The notes under the pieces: generated by a model
The model's database searches: none
The model's input: only the letters and a program-made list of their open reading frames with translations
What the model was told of the DNA's origin: nothing
In this document: piece by piece, positions 33,915-42,316 of the stretch
How the letters are laid out: the number at the start of each line of letters is the position of its first letter
Numbering within the stretch: position 1 is the first letter of the stretch
Assembly (NCBI GenBank): GCA_017522685.1
Contig: JAFWYN010000009.1
Coordinates: forward strand, 1-64,000
Reading direction: 5' to 3'
From: Lachnospiraceae bacterium
GTDB lineage: Bacteria; Bacillota_A; Clostridia; Lachnospirales; Lachnospiraceae
DNA: 64,000 nt
Position numbers and translations under genes: made by a program

Positions 33915-34739
33915 TTACTTTCCTAACTGCCAAAATGCAATGGCGCTGGCAGCGGCTACATTCAGGGAATCCACTCCGTGGGACATGGGGATGCAGACCG
34001 TATAGTCGGAGTCTGCAATGGTGGAGGCGGCCAGGCCATCACCTTCCGTGCCCAGGATAATGGCAAGCTTTTCTTCGGCCATAAGAGTAGGGTCATCGAT
34101 GGAGACGGAATCCTCGGTTAAGGCCATGGAAACGGTTTTGAATCCCAGTTCCTTTAGTTGTGCAATGGAGGTTGACGGGCAGTCTGCGTACTCATCCCCA
34201 AGATAGGTCCAGGGAATCTGAAAAACCGTACCCATGCTGACACGGATGGCGCGTCGATATAAAGGATTGCTGCAGGCCGGTGTCAGAAGTACCGCATCCA
34301 TGTTCAAGGCCGCAGCGGAGCGGAAAATAGCACCGATGTTGGTGGGATTCATCACATTCTCCAGGATAGCGATACGACGGGCATGCTTACATACTTCCGT
34401 AACGGTAGGAAGCTTGGGGCGGTACATGGCGCAAAGTACGCCGCGAGTCAGCTGAAAGCCTGTAAGCTGAGTCAAAACAGAAGGTTCAGCGGTGTAAATC
34501 GGGATATTGTTGCAGCGATTTATTAAGTGAGTGGCTTCGCCCGTAATATGTTTTTTCTCCATCAGCATAGAGATGGGGATGCATCCGGCGTCCAGAGCAC
34601 GTTCTACCACCTTAGGGCTTTCTGCGATGAAGATGCCCCTTTCCGGTTCATACAGATGCAGTAATTGATTCTCACTGAGTCTGGCATACACATCCAGCTC
34701 GGGAGCTAGAAAATCGGTGATTTCAATAATATTGGACAT
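33915..34739 (-). CDS. TrmH/SpoU family RNA 2'-O-methyltransferase
   Basis: 274 residues. SPOUT motifs are present in order: NPTNIGAIFRSAAAL near 130, ILGTEGDGL near 228 and IPMSHGVDSLNVAAASAI near 253, which form the knotted SAM pocket. The N-terminal 100 residues are a substrate-binding extension with an FIAESPKVVERAL motif. It should add a 2'-O-methyl to a tRNA or rRNA ribose; the target is unknown. An extended -10 (TGC TATACT on the minus strand) lies about 45 bases upstream. The stop abuts the shared terminator. Confidence 0.9.
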   Translation of the reverse strand: MSNIIEITDFLAPELDVYARLSENQLLHLYEPERGIFIAESPKVVERALDAGCIPISMLMEKKHITGEATHLINRCNNIPIYTAEPSVLTQLTGFQLTRGVLCAMYRPKLPTVTEVCKHARRIAILENVMNPTNIGAIFRSAAALNMDAVLLTPACSNPLYRRAIRVSMGTVFQIPWTYLGDEYADCPSTSIAQLKELGFKTVSMALTEDSVSIDDPTLMAEEKLAIILGTEGDGLAASTIADSDYTVCIPMSHGVDSLNVAAASAIAFWQLGK

Positions 34740-34831
34740 AGGTGTTAGTTTACCTTTCTTTTACAAGGATAATTTTTGCTTATGAAAAATAGTATAGCAT
34801 GATTGCGGGCAGAAAGAAAGAGGCCGGACTC

Positions 34832-34860
34832 TTGATAAAACGCCTCTTTTGTGCTAAAAT
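34832..34860 (+). promoter_or_regulatory. sigma-A promoter for RNase P RNA
   Basis: TTGATA (34832-34837), a 17-base spacer and TAAAAT (34855-34860), nine bases before the RNA. Confidence 0.75.
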
Positions 34861-34868
34861 AACAAATT

Positions 34869-35268
34869 GTGTAAGTAGAATAAATGATCGCGGCTGTAGC
34901 AATACAGGTGAGGAAAGTCCGGGCTTCATAGGGCAGGATGCCGGATAACGTCCGGTGGAGGTGACTCCAAGGCCAGTGCAACAGAAATATACCGCCTTGA
35001 AATGACGCAGAAAGTCGCATATGGAGTTTGCTTGCAAACTCTGAGCGACTGCTTGCAGTCGCAAGGTAAGGGTGGAAAGGCAGCTTAAGAGACTACCGTC
35101 CTGTTGGTAACAACAGGAGCCATGTAAACCCCATCCGAAGCAAGACCAAGTAGAAAGCCATAGATTGGCCCGATCTGCTTTCAGGTAGGTCGCTTGAAGT
35201 GTTTGGTAACAGGCACTCTAGATAGATGATCATTCACGACATAACCCGGCTTATCGTTTTACTTACAC
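34869..35268 (+). ncRNA. rnpB: RNase P RNA, bacterial class A
   Basis: The catalytic RNA of RNase P, which cuts 5' leaders from tRNA precursors. The universal 5' block GAGGAAAGTCCGGGCT is at about 34911-34926; AGGGTGGAAAGGCAG and the 3' AGATAGATGATCATTC and ACATAACCCGGCTTA blocks follow in order. The terminal P1 helix is GTGTAAGTA/TACTTACAC, nine bases. Between the conserved blocks two adjacent hairpins (GAGTTTGCTTGCAAACTC and GCGACTGCTTGCAGTCGC) share the GCTTGC apex. It has a good promoter directly upstream and a terminator after it. Confidence 0.96.
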
Positions 35269-35282
35269 ATAATGAAAAGGAG

Positions 35283-35309
35283 AGGACGAGTTATACTCGT
35301 CCTTTATTA
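35283..35309 (+). terminator. intrinsic terminator after rnpB
   Basis: AGGACGAG/CTCGTCCT perfect stem with TTATA loop, then TTTATTAT. Confidence 0.75.
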
Positions 35310-35336
35310 TAGGATAGGAAATTGTGTGAGTAGAGG

Positions 35337-36053
35337 ATGAATTGGAAAAAATGGTTGGTAGGGATTCTGTTTCTTGGTAGCTTATTGCTTACAGCCTGCG
35401 GAAAGAAAGAGGATGAACCGGTGGAAGTGACCGATAAAGAGCCGGAAACGGTGACTATCGGTGAAATATCGGATGATGAGAAAACACAAACAGACTTGCA
35501 GCAGTGTATTCTTCAAGTACAAACCGACACTCAGCTGGGAAGCGGTGTGTTGTGGGAAAAGCGTGAAGATGAATGGATTGTGGTTACTGCCGCACATGTG
35601 GTAAAGGGACTTACGGAAGTGGATTTGTATTTGGTGGAGGAAGACAAGATTTTACAGGCCAAGGTGACGGAAGTAAACGGTCTGGATTTGGCTTTTCTGA
35701 CAGTTAACACTACTTCTGTAGAGGAAGCAGTGGTTGAAAAATATAGCCCCATAAGTATTCTGGCTGATTCTGTGCAAGAAAAGGAAGCAGTACTGGCTAC
35801 AGGCTACAATCCCTATGGGGAATTGTGCCAATATGAGGGGACGGTCATCGATGACTGGATTTATGTAGAGGATTTTGACAACTATATGCTGCTGTGTGAC
35901 TGCCCGGCACAGGCAGGCATGTCCGGCGGTGCAGTGGTAACGGCGGAGGGATGTTTAGCAGGCCTGATTTGTGGAGAGAATAAAGAAGGAACCTTGGCTG
36001 TATTGCCGGTAGGAGTCATAAAGAGCGAATATCAGATATTTCAGGGGAAATAA
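35337..36053 (+). CDS. trypsin-like serine protease lipoprotein
   Basis: 238 residues. A signal peptide ends in the lipobox LLTAC (Cys21), followed by an acidic linker and a chymotrypsin-fold domain. The triad is visible: H87 in TAAHVV, D117 in GLDLAFL and S196 in AGMSGGAV, with the strand pattern of DegP/S1C proteases but no PDZ domain. It should sit on the outer membrane face, cleaving misfolded or foreign proteins. The ATG at 35337 follows GTAGAGG with very short spacing, so translation may be weak. No promoter is clear after the rnpB terminator. Confidence 0.85.
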   Translation: MNWKKWLVGILFLGSLLLTACGKKEDEPVEVTDKEPETVTIGEISDDEKTQTDLQQCILQVQTDTQLGSGVLWEKREDEWIVVTAAHVVKGLTEVDLYLVEEDKILQAKVTEVNGLDLAFLTVNTTSVEEAVVEKYSPISILADSVQEKEAVLATGYNPYGELCQYEGTVIDDWIYVEDFDNYMLLCDCPAQAGMSGGAVVTAEGCLAGLICGENKEGTLAVLPVGVIKSEYQIFQGK

Positions 36054-36073
36054 AAAATTCAAGGCTTGTACCA

Positions 36074-36120
36074 TTGACAAGTATGTGAAATTGATAGAAA
36101 ATATTGATTAGCGAATATTT
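36074..36120 (+). promoter_or_regulatory. promoter with inverted repeat before the CobW-ZIP operon
   Basis: A perfect TTGACA (36074-36079), a 17-base spacer and a GAAAAT -10 (36097-36102). AAATATT (36099-36105) and AATATTT (36114-36120) form an inverted repeat with an 8-base centre on the -10, as expected of a metal-sensor (ArsR/SmtB or Zur-type) operator. The assignment is by context. Confidence 0.45.
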
Positions 36121-36159
36121 GAATATAGAAAGAAAATAGAAGAAAATGGAGGTTAAATC

Positions 36160-37404
36160 ATGACAAAAATAGATATTTTTTCAGGCTTTTTGGGAGCCGG
36201 TAAGACAACTCTGATTAAAAAGTTGTTAAAGGAAGCTTTGCAAGATACCAAGGTGGTGCTGATTGAGAATGAATTTGGTGAAATCGGAATTGACGGAGGC
36301 TTTTTGAAGGAAGCCGGCATCGAAATCAAGGAAATGAATTCCGGCTGTATCTGTTGTTCATTGGTAGGTGATTTTGGTGAGTCTTTGAAGGAAGTATTAA
36401 CCACCTATACACCCGAGAGAGTATTAATTGAGCCCTCCGGTGTAGGTAAGCTTTCGGATGTAGTAAAGGCCGTAGAGGATGTAGCAACCGATTTGGAAGT
36501 GCAGATTAACAGTGCAGTGGCTGTTGTGGATGCCACCAAGTGTAAGATGTATATTAAGAACTTCGGTGAGTTCTTTGTGAATCAGATAGAGCATGCAGGA
36601 ACCATTATTTTAAGCAGAACCGGCAAGATTTCCGAAGAGAAGTTGAATACATGCGTAGAAATGATTCGTGAGTATAACAAGGAAGCAACCATCATAACTA
36701 CTCCTTGGGAACAGTTAGAGGGTAAGGATATCCTGGAAACCATCGAAGGTGAGGACAAGCTGGAGGAGATGATGCAGGAGCTTTTAGAGCATGCCAAGGA
36801 GCATCACCATGAGCATGATGAACATTGCACCTGCGGTTGCCATGGACATCATCACCATCATGACCATGAGGAACATGAGCACCATCATCATGACCATGAG
36901 GAACATGAACATCATCACCATGAGCATGATGAACATTGCACCTGCGGTTGTCACGATCATGAGCACGAGCATCACGAACATCATCACGACCATGAAGAAC
37001 ATGCGCATCATCATCACCATGAACATGATGAGCATTGCACCTGTGGCTGTCATGACCATGAGCATCATGAACACCACCACGACCATGAGGGCCACGAGCA
37101 TCATCATGACCATCACGGACATCATCATGCAGATGAGGTGTTCACCAGTTGGGGCGTAGAGACCGCAAAGACATACAGCCAGGCAAAGGTGGAAGAGATT
37201 CTGACTGCTTTGGACAGCGGCGAATATGGTATGATTCTTCGTTCCAAGGGTATGGTAGCCGGCGAAGACGGCAACTGGGTATACTTTGACTATGTGCCGG
37301 AAGAGCACGACATCCGTACAGGCAAGCCGGAAGTAACAGGCAAGCTTTGTGTAATCGGTGCACAGTTAAAAGAAGATAAGATTGCAGAATTGTTTGGAGT
37401 ATAA
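36160..37404 (+). CDS. CobW/COG0523 GTPase with long His/Cys-rich insert
   Basis: 414 residues. The G3E GTPase domain has Walker A GFLGAGKTT (9-17), the nucleotide-dependent metal site GCICC (C63, C65, C66) and a Walker B-like LIEPSGVG. Residues about 211-324 are an insert of His, Glu and Asp with three copies of EHDEHCTCGCH, a likely zinc-binding store. The CobW C-terminal domain (VFTSWGVE to the end) follows. These proteins hand metal, usually zinc, to client enzymes or pair with uptake systems. A second CobW protein and a ZIP transporter follow in the same operon, so zinc is the best guess. Confidence 0.9.
   Translation: MTKIDIFSGFLGAGKTTLIKKLLKEALQDTKVVLIENEFGEIGIDGGFLKEAGIEIKEMNSGCICCSLVGDFGESLKEVLTTYTPERVLIEPSGVGKLSDVVKAVEDVATDLEVQINSAVAVVDATKCKMYIKNFGEFFVNQIEHAGTIILSRTGKISEEKLNTCVEMIREYNKEATIITTPWEQLEGKDILETIEGEDKLEEMMQELLEHAKEHHHEHDEHCTCGCHGHHHHHDHEEHEHHHHDHEEHEHHHHEHDEHCTCGCHDHEHEHHEHHHDHEEHAHHHHHEHDEHCTCGCHDHEHHEHHHDHEGHEHHHDHHGHHHADEVFTSWGVETAKTYSQAKVEEILTALDSGEYGMILRSKGMVAGEDGNWVYFDYVPEEHDIRTGKPEVTGKLCVIGAQLKEDKIAELFGV
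36811..37053 (+). repeat. in-frame repeat of a His/Cys metal-binding unit
   Basis: An 11-codon unit, EHDEHCTCGCH, occurs at 36811-36843, 36922-36954 and 37021-37053, separated by HEHHH/HDHEEH spacers. Synonymous differences (TGC/TGT, GGT/GGC) show drift while the protein pattern is kept. Confidence 0.85.
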
Positions 37405-37433
37405 TTCCCTGAACAAATCATGGAGGATATATT

Positions 37434-38363
37434 ATGAAACCGGTCTATATGATTAATGGTTTTTTGGAAAGCGGAAAAACAGAATTTATTACCTATACAT
37501 TGGCCCAGCCCTATTTCCGTATCAAGGGAAAGACCCTGATTATTGCCTGCGAAGAGGGCGAAGTGGAGTATGAGGATGCACTGTTAAAGAAGTGTAATGC
37601 GGTGCTGGAAATTATCGAGGAGGAAGAGGATTTCACTACTGCCAATCTGGTAGAGCTGGAGAAGAAGCATAAGCCGGACCGTATTATCATCGAATACAAC
37701 GGTATGTGGAATTTTAAGAATGTGCGTCTACCATGGCATTGGAAGGTGGAGCAGCAGATTACCACCGTCGATGGTTCCACATTCCCCATGTACTACACCA
37801 ATATGCGTTCTTTACTGGCGGAGATGGTGAAGAAAAGTGAAATGATTATTTTCAACCGCTGCGACGGCATTGAAGAACTGAATGTATACAAGAGAAATAT
37901 TAAGGCAGTGAACCAGAATGCAGATATAATTTTCGAGGATGCCAACGGAGAAATCGATACCATCTTTGAAGAGGATTTGCCCTATGATTTAAATGCCCCT
38001 GTTATCGAACTGGACAATATGGGCTATGGCATCTGGTATCTGGATTCGCTGGACCATTTGGAGCGTTATATCGGCAAAACCATCCGCTTTAAAGCAATGG
38101 TTTTGATACCGGAAGGCTTCCCTAAGGGATATTTTGTGCCCGGACGTATGGCCATGACTTGCTGTGCGGACGATATGGCATTCTTAGGCTTTGCATGTGA
38201 ATATGCAGATGCAAGTACCTTAAAACAGAAAGAGTGGGTGGAAGTAACCGCTTCCATCACCAAAGAATACTGGGAAGATTACAAGGGAGAAGGTCCTATC
38301 TTACACGCTACCAGCGTAGTAAAGACCAAAGCCCCCAAGGACGAAATTATCAGTTTTACGTAG
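37434..38363 (+). CDS. second CobW-like GTPase with YcgQ-like C-terminus
   Basis: 309 residues. The N-terminal G3E-type domain has Walker A INGFLESGKTE (7-17) but no CxCC metal site. The C-terminal part from about 210 (RFKAMVLIPEGFPKGYFV, then GRMAMTCCADDMAFLGF) resembles the YcgQ/TIGR03943 domain that often occurs with CobW and YcgR-type permeases. The fusion of GTPase and YcgQ-like parts is notable. It starts 29 bases after the His-rich CobW gene, with GGAGGATAT. A metal delivery role is inferred from its neighbours. Confidence 0.82.
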   Translation: MKPVYMINGFLESGKTEFITYTLAQPYFRIKGKTLIIACEEGEVEYEDALLKKCNAVLEIIEEEEDFTTANLVELEKKHKPDRIIIEYNGMWNFKNVRLPWHWKVEQQITTVDGSTFPMYYTNMRSLLAEMVKKSEMIIFNRCDGIEELNVYKRNIKAVNQNADIIFEDANGEIDTIFEEDLPYDLNAPVIELDNMGYGIWYLDSLDHLERYIGKTIRFKAMVLIPEGFPKGYFVPGRMAMTCCADDMAFLGFACEYADASTLKQKEWVEVTASITKEYWEDYKGEGPILHATSVVKTKAPKDEIISFT

Positions 38364-38417
38364 GGGAACATTTGACATTCCCCCTGCATACAATATTCAT
38401 AAGATTGGAGAGAGAAG

Positions 38418-39197
38418 ATGGAAGTTATATTAGCAGTAATCATACCATTTATAGGCACGAGTCTGGGAGCAGCTTGTGTCTTTTTTCTCAAAGAGGAGAT
38501 AGGTGACAAATTGCAGAAGGTTTTGTCAGGCTTTGCAGCCGGTGTCATGGTGGCAGCGTCTGTCTGGTCCCTTTTGATTCCGGCCATGAATCTGTGCGAG
38601 GATATGGGCAAGCTGTCCTTTGTGCCGGCTTTAATCGGATTTTTATTAGGTATGGGCTTTTTGCTTTTGATGGATAGCGTGGTGCCCCATTTGCATGTGG
38701 GAAGTGATGAGCCGGAAGGAAAGAAAGGCAGCAAGCTGAAAAGAACTACCATGCTTATGTTTGCGGTAACCATTCATAACTTTCCGGAAGGTGCGGCATG
38801 CGGTGCCATATTGGCAGGTGTACTTACCGGAGAAGCGGATGTGACTATGGCAGGTGCTATAGCACTGTCATTAGGTATCGCTATTCAGAATATTCCTGAG
38901 GGAGCCATTATCTCCATGCCCCTTCGAAGTGAAGGATATAGTCGTTTTAAGGCATTCGGACACGGAACATTGTCCGGTATTGTGGAGCCCATAGGTGCTA
39001 TATTAGCCATTATGCTGGCATCTTTGGTAACTCCTATTTTGCCCTATATGCTGGCTTTTGCAGCAGGGGCTATGATTTATGTGGTAGTAGAGGAATTAAT
39101 CCCGGAAACCAGCCAGGGAGACCATTCCAACTTAGGTACCATTGCCTTTGCAATCGGTTTTGCATTGATGATGGTGCTGGATGTGGCATTGGGATAG
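38418..39197 (+). CDS. ZIP family metal transporter
   Basis: 259 residues with eight membrane segments. The paired metal motifs HNFPEGAACG (helix IV) and QNIPEGAIIS (helix V) supply the H, N, E and Q/N/E ligands of the ZIP transport site; DSVVPHLHVG lies in the variable loop. ZIP proteins import zinc or iron into the cytoplasm. Together with two CobW GTPases it completes a metal uptake and delivery operon. GGAGAGAAG precedes the ATG. The YlmH gene starts 12 bases after its stop. Confidence 0.93.
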   Translation: MEVILAVIIPFIGTSLGAACVFFLKEEIGDKLQKVLSGFAAGVMVAASVWSLLIPAMNLCEDMGKLSFVPALIGFLLGMGFLLLMDSVVPHLHVGSDEPEGKKGSKLKRTTMLMFAVTIHNFPEGAACGAILAGVLTGEADVTMAGAIALSLGIAIQNIPEGAIISMPLRSEGYSRFKAFGHGTLSGIVEPIGAILAIMLASLVTPILPYMLAFAAGAMIYVVVEELIPETSQGDHSNLGTIAFAIGFALMMVLDVALG

Positions 39198-39209
39198 AAA
39201 GGTAAAGAT

Positions 39210-39986
39210 ATGGCACTGGAATCTACCAAGGAAGAACAACAACTGAAAAGCAGAATCAAGGATTTGGCAGACAAATCCTTTCGACAGAATGCATACACCT
39301 TCACCGGCTTCTTGGGACTGAGCGAACAGGACCTGTTCTGGAAGATGGCGCAGAAGGGGGAGTTGACTTATACAGCGTATACCCTTTATGGGGGATACGA
39401 GGGTGCCGAGCGTGCCATGGTACGTTTCGGGTCAGAGGAAGAATTAGGCTATGAGGAGGATTTTCCCATAGTCTGTGTACATATTAAGCCCTTAATGGTG
39501 AAATTTGCAGACGCCTTAAGCCATCGGGACTTTCTGGGAGCGCTGATGAATTTAGGAATTGAGCGCAGTACTCTGGGAGATATCCGTGTGGTGGAGAAGG
39601 AAGCTTATTTGTACTGTGTGGACAATATTGCAGAGTATATCTGCACCGGCTTGGACAAGGTGAAGCACACCAATGTAAAGTGCACGCTGGTTACGGATGT
39701 GCAGGAAATCCCCAAGGAAGAGCCGGAGGAAATGATGGTATTATTGCCTTCATTACGTCTGGATGCCTGTCTGGCAAAGGTGTACAAAGAGTCCCGTAAT
39801 ACGGTGCTGGAGCTGTTTCGTGCCGGCAAGGTCTATGTGAACGGCAAACTCTGTGAAAATAATTCCAAGCAGCTAAAGGAAGGGGATGTGGTGAATCTGC
39901 GAGGCTATGGTAAGTTTATTTTTGATGGGCTGCAAAACGAAACCAAGAAGGGGAATTTGAATTGCAGGATAAGGATTTTTAAGTAA
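39210..39986 (+). CDS. YlmH-like S4-domain RNA-binding protein
   Basis: 258 residues. The N-terminal region (FTGFLGLSEQDL) and the C-terminal S4 domain near 185-245 (LRLDACLAKVYKESRNTV, then GKVYVNGKLCENNSKQLKEGD) match YlmH, which usually lies in the cell-division gene block and acts on stalled ribosomes in Bacillus. Here it ends the metal operon. GGTAAAG precedes the ATG. A shared terminator follows. The location away from sepF/yggT is unusual for the family. Confidence 0.85.
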   Translation: MALESTKEEQQLKSRIKDLADKSFRQNAYTFTGFLGLSEQDLFWKMAQKGELTYTAYTLYGGYEGAERAMVRFGSEEELGYEEDFPIVCVHIKPLMVKFADALSHRDFLGALMNLGIERSTLGDIRVVEKEAYLYCVDNIAEYICTGLDKVKHTNVKCTLVTDVQEIPKEEPEEMMVLLPSLRLDACLAKVYKESRNTVLELFRAGKVYVNGKLCENNSKQLKEGDVVNLRGYGKFIFDGLQNETKKGNLNCRIRIFK

Positions 39987-39997
39987 AGAATATAAGC

Positions 39998-40030
39998 AAA
40001 ACGCAGGACCCGTCGGGTACCTGCGTTTTA
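39998..40030. terminator. bidirectional terminator, YlmH/symporter
   Basis: AAAACGCAGG/CCTGCGTTTT outer stem and an inner ACCC/GGGT stem. Usable on both strands between the convergent genes. Confidence 0.85.
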
Positions 40031-40048
40031 CAATTTACAAAATATGTT

Positions 40049-41578
40049 TTATTTCCTGCTATCCCAATACTCACATTCCGTACCAATTACCTCAGAAGTA
40101 AAAGCACTTCCATCCTTTTTCTTAAAGTGCTTCGTGGCCTTGAAGACATACCCTGCACCAAGATAAAGGAGCGGTATATTGGCAAATACGATAAGAATAT
40201 TACCCAGGTCTGAGATAGCCCATAAATTGCCCAAATCCAGTCCTGCCATGGAGCAGAGGATACCGAAAGCTGTGATAACTAAGCCTAGGATACGTACACC
40301 ATTTAAAAAGCCTTTTTTTCGGCTGATACGGTTGGCAGCAATTTCTGAGAAGCTTATCATACCGATGAGGCAGGTATAAGCGAATAAGCAGAAGCAAAAG
40401 GTGATTAAAAACATAATCACGGGATTTAATGCCGTGCCCGGAGTTAGTTCCGCAGCGGAGGTTAAAAACTTGGGCAGACGGTCCATAGCAAACCAGGCGG
40501 AAGCTTCAGCACCATTCCAGACATTTGCCATTACTACCACGAATCCGGTTAAGGAACAGATCACCATAGTGTCAAGGAATACACCGATGGACTGGACGAT
40601 GCCCTGTTCACAAGGGTGTTCGCAGTCTGCAGCACCGGCAGCCATGGTGATGGTACCCTGACCTGCTTCATTACTCATAAGACCACGTTTTACACCCTGA
40701 GCCATTACGGTACCAAAGGTGCCGCCGAATACGGCTTCTGTGGTAAAGGCACCGCCAAATACAGCGGTAAAGAAGTAGGGCAGTTTATTAAGATTCATAA
40801 AGATAAGTATCAGTACAGTTACTACATAAACCACTGCCATCACCGGTACCATTTTGTCCGTAACCTTGGTGATTTTTTTGATTCCGCTGAAAACCACGAT
40901 AGCAGTCAGTACAATCAGAAGGATTGCTACCACATAGTAAAACACCGAAGTGGTACCAATGGTATTACCGGTTACGATTTCGCCCATTTGTCCGATGGAG
41001 CTGACCACATTAAAGCCTTGGGCGGGTAAACAGCACATAGCGTATATGATGTACATAAGGGATAGTGCAATTCCGGCGATTGCCTTATTACCTAAGAGTT
41101 TCTTGCCGTAAAAGGGAAGACCTCCTACGAATTCATCCCCCTTTTTCTCCTTGAAAATCTGGGAAAGCACCGCTTCCACATAAGCCGTAGCCATGCCGAA
41201 GAAAGCGGATACCCACATCCAAAAGAGTGCACCGGGTCCGCCCACTGCAATAGCGCCGGTTACGCCCAGTATGTTGCCGGGTCCTACACGCATGGCAGAG
41301 CTTAGGAAAAAGGCTGCCAAAGAGGAGATGCCGGTTTCTGCTTTTTTGCGGCCGGTCAGTAGTTTGATTCCTTTACCGAAATGGGTTATCTGGATAAAGC
41401 CGGTTCTATAGGTGAAAAAGATACCGGACCCCACTAAAAGGATAATAGCCAGACTAAAATTACCTAAAAGAGGTATCTTGGCATACCAATCCAGGTTGGT
41501 AGGAAATTCCCAGAAGAAATCGGAAATAGGGGTAATAAATCTAAAAAAATAATTTATGGATTCAAAAATTTGTTCCAT
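40049..41578 (-). CDS. sodium:alanine symporter, AGCS family
   Basis: About 509 residues with ten or more membrane helices. Family motifs include SSAMRVGPGNILGVTGAIAVG, GALFWMWVSAFFGM, MSNEAGQGT and a GTALNPVIMF helix. It imports alanine or glycine with sodium. The ATG at 41578 is preferred over a GTG at 41587 because AAAGGAG is eight bases from it. A promoter with TTGCAT-17-TATAAT lies upstream, so it is a single-gene unit, ending at a shared terminator. Confidence 0.93.
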   Translation of the reverse strand: MEQIFESINYFFRFITPISDFFWEFPTNLDWYAKIPLLGNFSLAIILLVGSGIFFTYRTGFIQITHFGKGIKLLTGRKKAETGISSLAAFFLSSAMRVGPGNILGVTGAIAVGGPGALFWMWVSAFFGMATAYVEAVLSQIFKEKKGDEFVGGLPFYGKKLLGNKAIAGIALSLMYIIYAMCCLPAQGFNVVSSIGQMGEIVTGNTIGTTSVFYYVVAILLIVLTAIVVFSGIKKITKVTDKMVPVMAVVYVVTVLILIFMNLNKLPYFFTAVFGGAFTTEAVFGGTFGTVMAQGVKRGLMSNEAGQGTITMAAGAADCEHPCEQGIVQSIGVFLDTMVICSLTGFVVVMANVWNGAEASAWFAMDRLPKFLTSAAELTPGTALNPVIMFLITFCFCLFAYTCLIGMISFSEIAANRISRKKGFLNGVRILGLVITAFGILCSMAGLDLGNLWAISDLGNILIVFANIPLLYLGAGYVFKATKHFKKKDGSAFTSEVIGTECEYWDSRK

Positions 41579-41610
41579 AGGCGACACTCCTTTGAAAATA
41601 ATCTATTATT

Positions 41611-41639
41611 ATTATATTAAGATGATTACCAAAATGCAA
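41611..41639 (-). promoter_or_regulatory. sigma-A promoter for the AGCS gene
   Basis: On the minus strand TTGCAT (41639-41634), a 17-base spacer and TATAAT (41616-41611). Confidence 0.8.
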
Positions 41640-41802
41640 GTCATACAAAAAGAGGGAGGTTTACAGTATTTACCATCAGATGATATACTTGAAAATGATA
41701 TGTTCAGAAACCGACAGAGGTAGGAGGAGATATCAAATACTGATTTGTAAATCTGTTGTAGAGAGAATATGGGAAACGGAATAGTAGAGTACAAGAATAT
41801 AC

Positions 41803-41855
41803 AAAAAATTAAGGAGTGCTACAAAAACTTTTAGCAGTTTTGCAGCACTCCTTTA
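41803..41855 (-). terminator. intrinsic terminator of the pyrBI operon
   Basis: Minus-strand stem AAGGAGTGCT/AGCACTCCTT with a structured loop, followed by AATTTTTTG. The region 41640-41802 shows no gene. Confidence 0.75.
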
Positions 41856-41869
41856 AAATGCAAAAGAGT

Positions 41870-42304
41870 CTATTTCTGACGTTCGGAATACTTCTCCTCG
41901 CAATACTTACAACGGTATACTTCCTTCGTTTCATCAGCAAGGAAGAAGATATGCGGCAGCTCCTGTTCGATGGAGGTGATACATCTGGGATTCTTACACT
42001 TGATGACGTTCTTAATCTGTTTAGGCAGTACTAAGTCACGCTTGTCCACAATTTCACCGTCCTTAATAACATTTACGGTAATATTGTGGTCAATAAACGC
42101 CAAAATATCCAAATCCAGCATGTCAATGGGGCATTCTACCTTCAGGATATCTTTTTTACCCAGTTTCTCACTACGGGCATTTTTAATAATTGCTACAGTA
42201 CAATCCAGCTTGTCCAGTCCTAAATGCTCATAAATGGATAAGCTTTTTCCGGCCTGAATATGATCTAATACAAAGCCTTCTTCGATTCTTCCTATCTTTA
42301 ACAT
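41870..42304 (-). CDS. pyrI: aspartate carbamoyltransferase regulatory chain
   Basis: 144 residues. The allosteric N-terminal domain is followed by the zinc-binding domain with KCKNPRC and YRCKYC, four cysteines. It makes the holoenzyme responsive to nucleotides in pyrimidine synthesis. The gene follows pyrB by 12 bases on the same strand, with an AGGGG-type ribosome site between. A terminator follows. Confidence 0.95.
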   Translation of the reverse strand: MLKIGRIEEGFVLDHIQAGKSLSIYEHLGLDKLDCTVAIIKNARSEKLGKKDILKVECPIDMLDLDILAFIDHNITVNVIKDGEIVDKRDLVLPKQIKNVIKCKNPRCITSIEQELPHIFFLADETKEVYRCKYCEEKYSERQK

Positions 42305-42316
42305 AATTATCCCCTC

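Noticed and set aside
35026..35068. Tandem hairpins sharing GCTTGC as a separate repeat
   Set aside because: They lie inside RNase P RNA and are best explained as its variable helices.
36811..37053. Regularly spaced repeats that could suggest a CRISPR array
   Set aside because: They are in-frame protein repeats within one gene, with related spacers and synonymous drift.
36784..37308. Long minus-strand frame opposite the His-rich region, rich in Met and Val
   Set aside because: It is the reverse complement of CAT/CAC/GAG repeats, with no ribosome site or family likeness; a shadow of the CobW gene.
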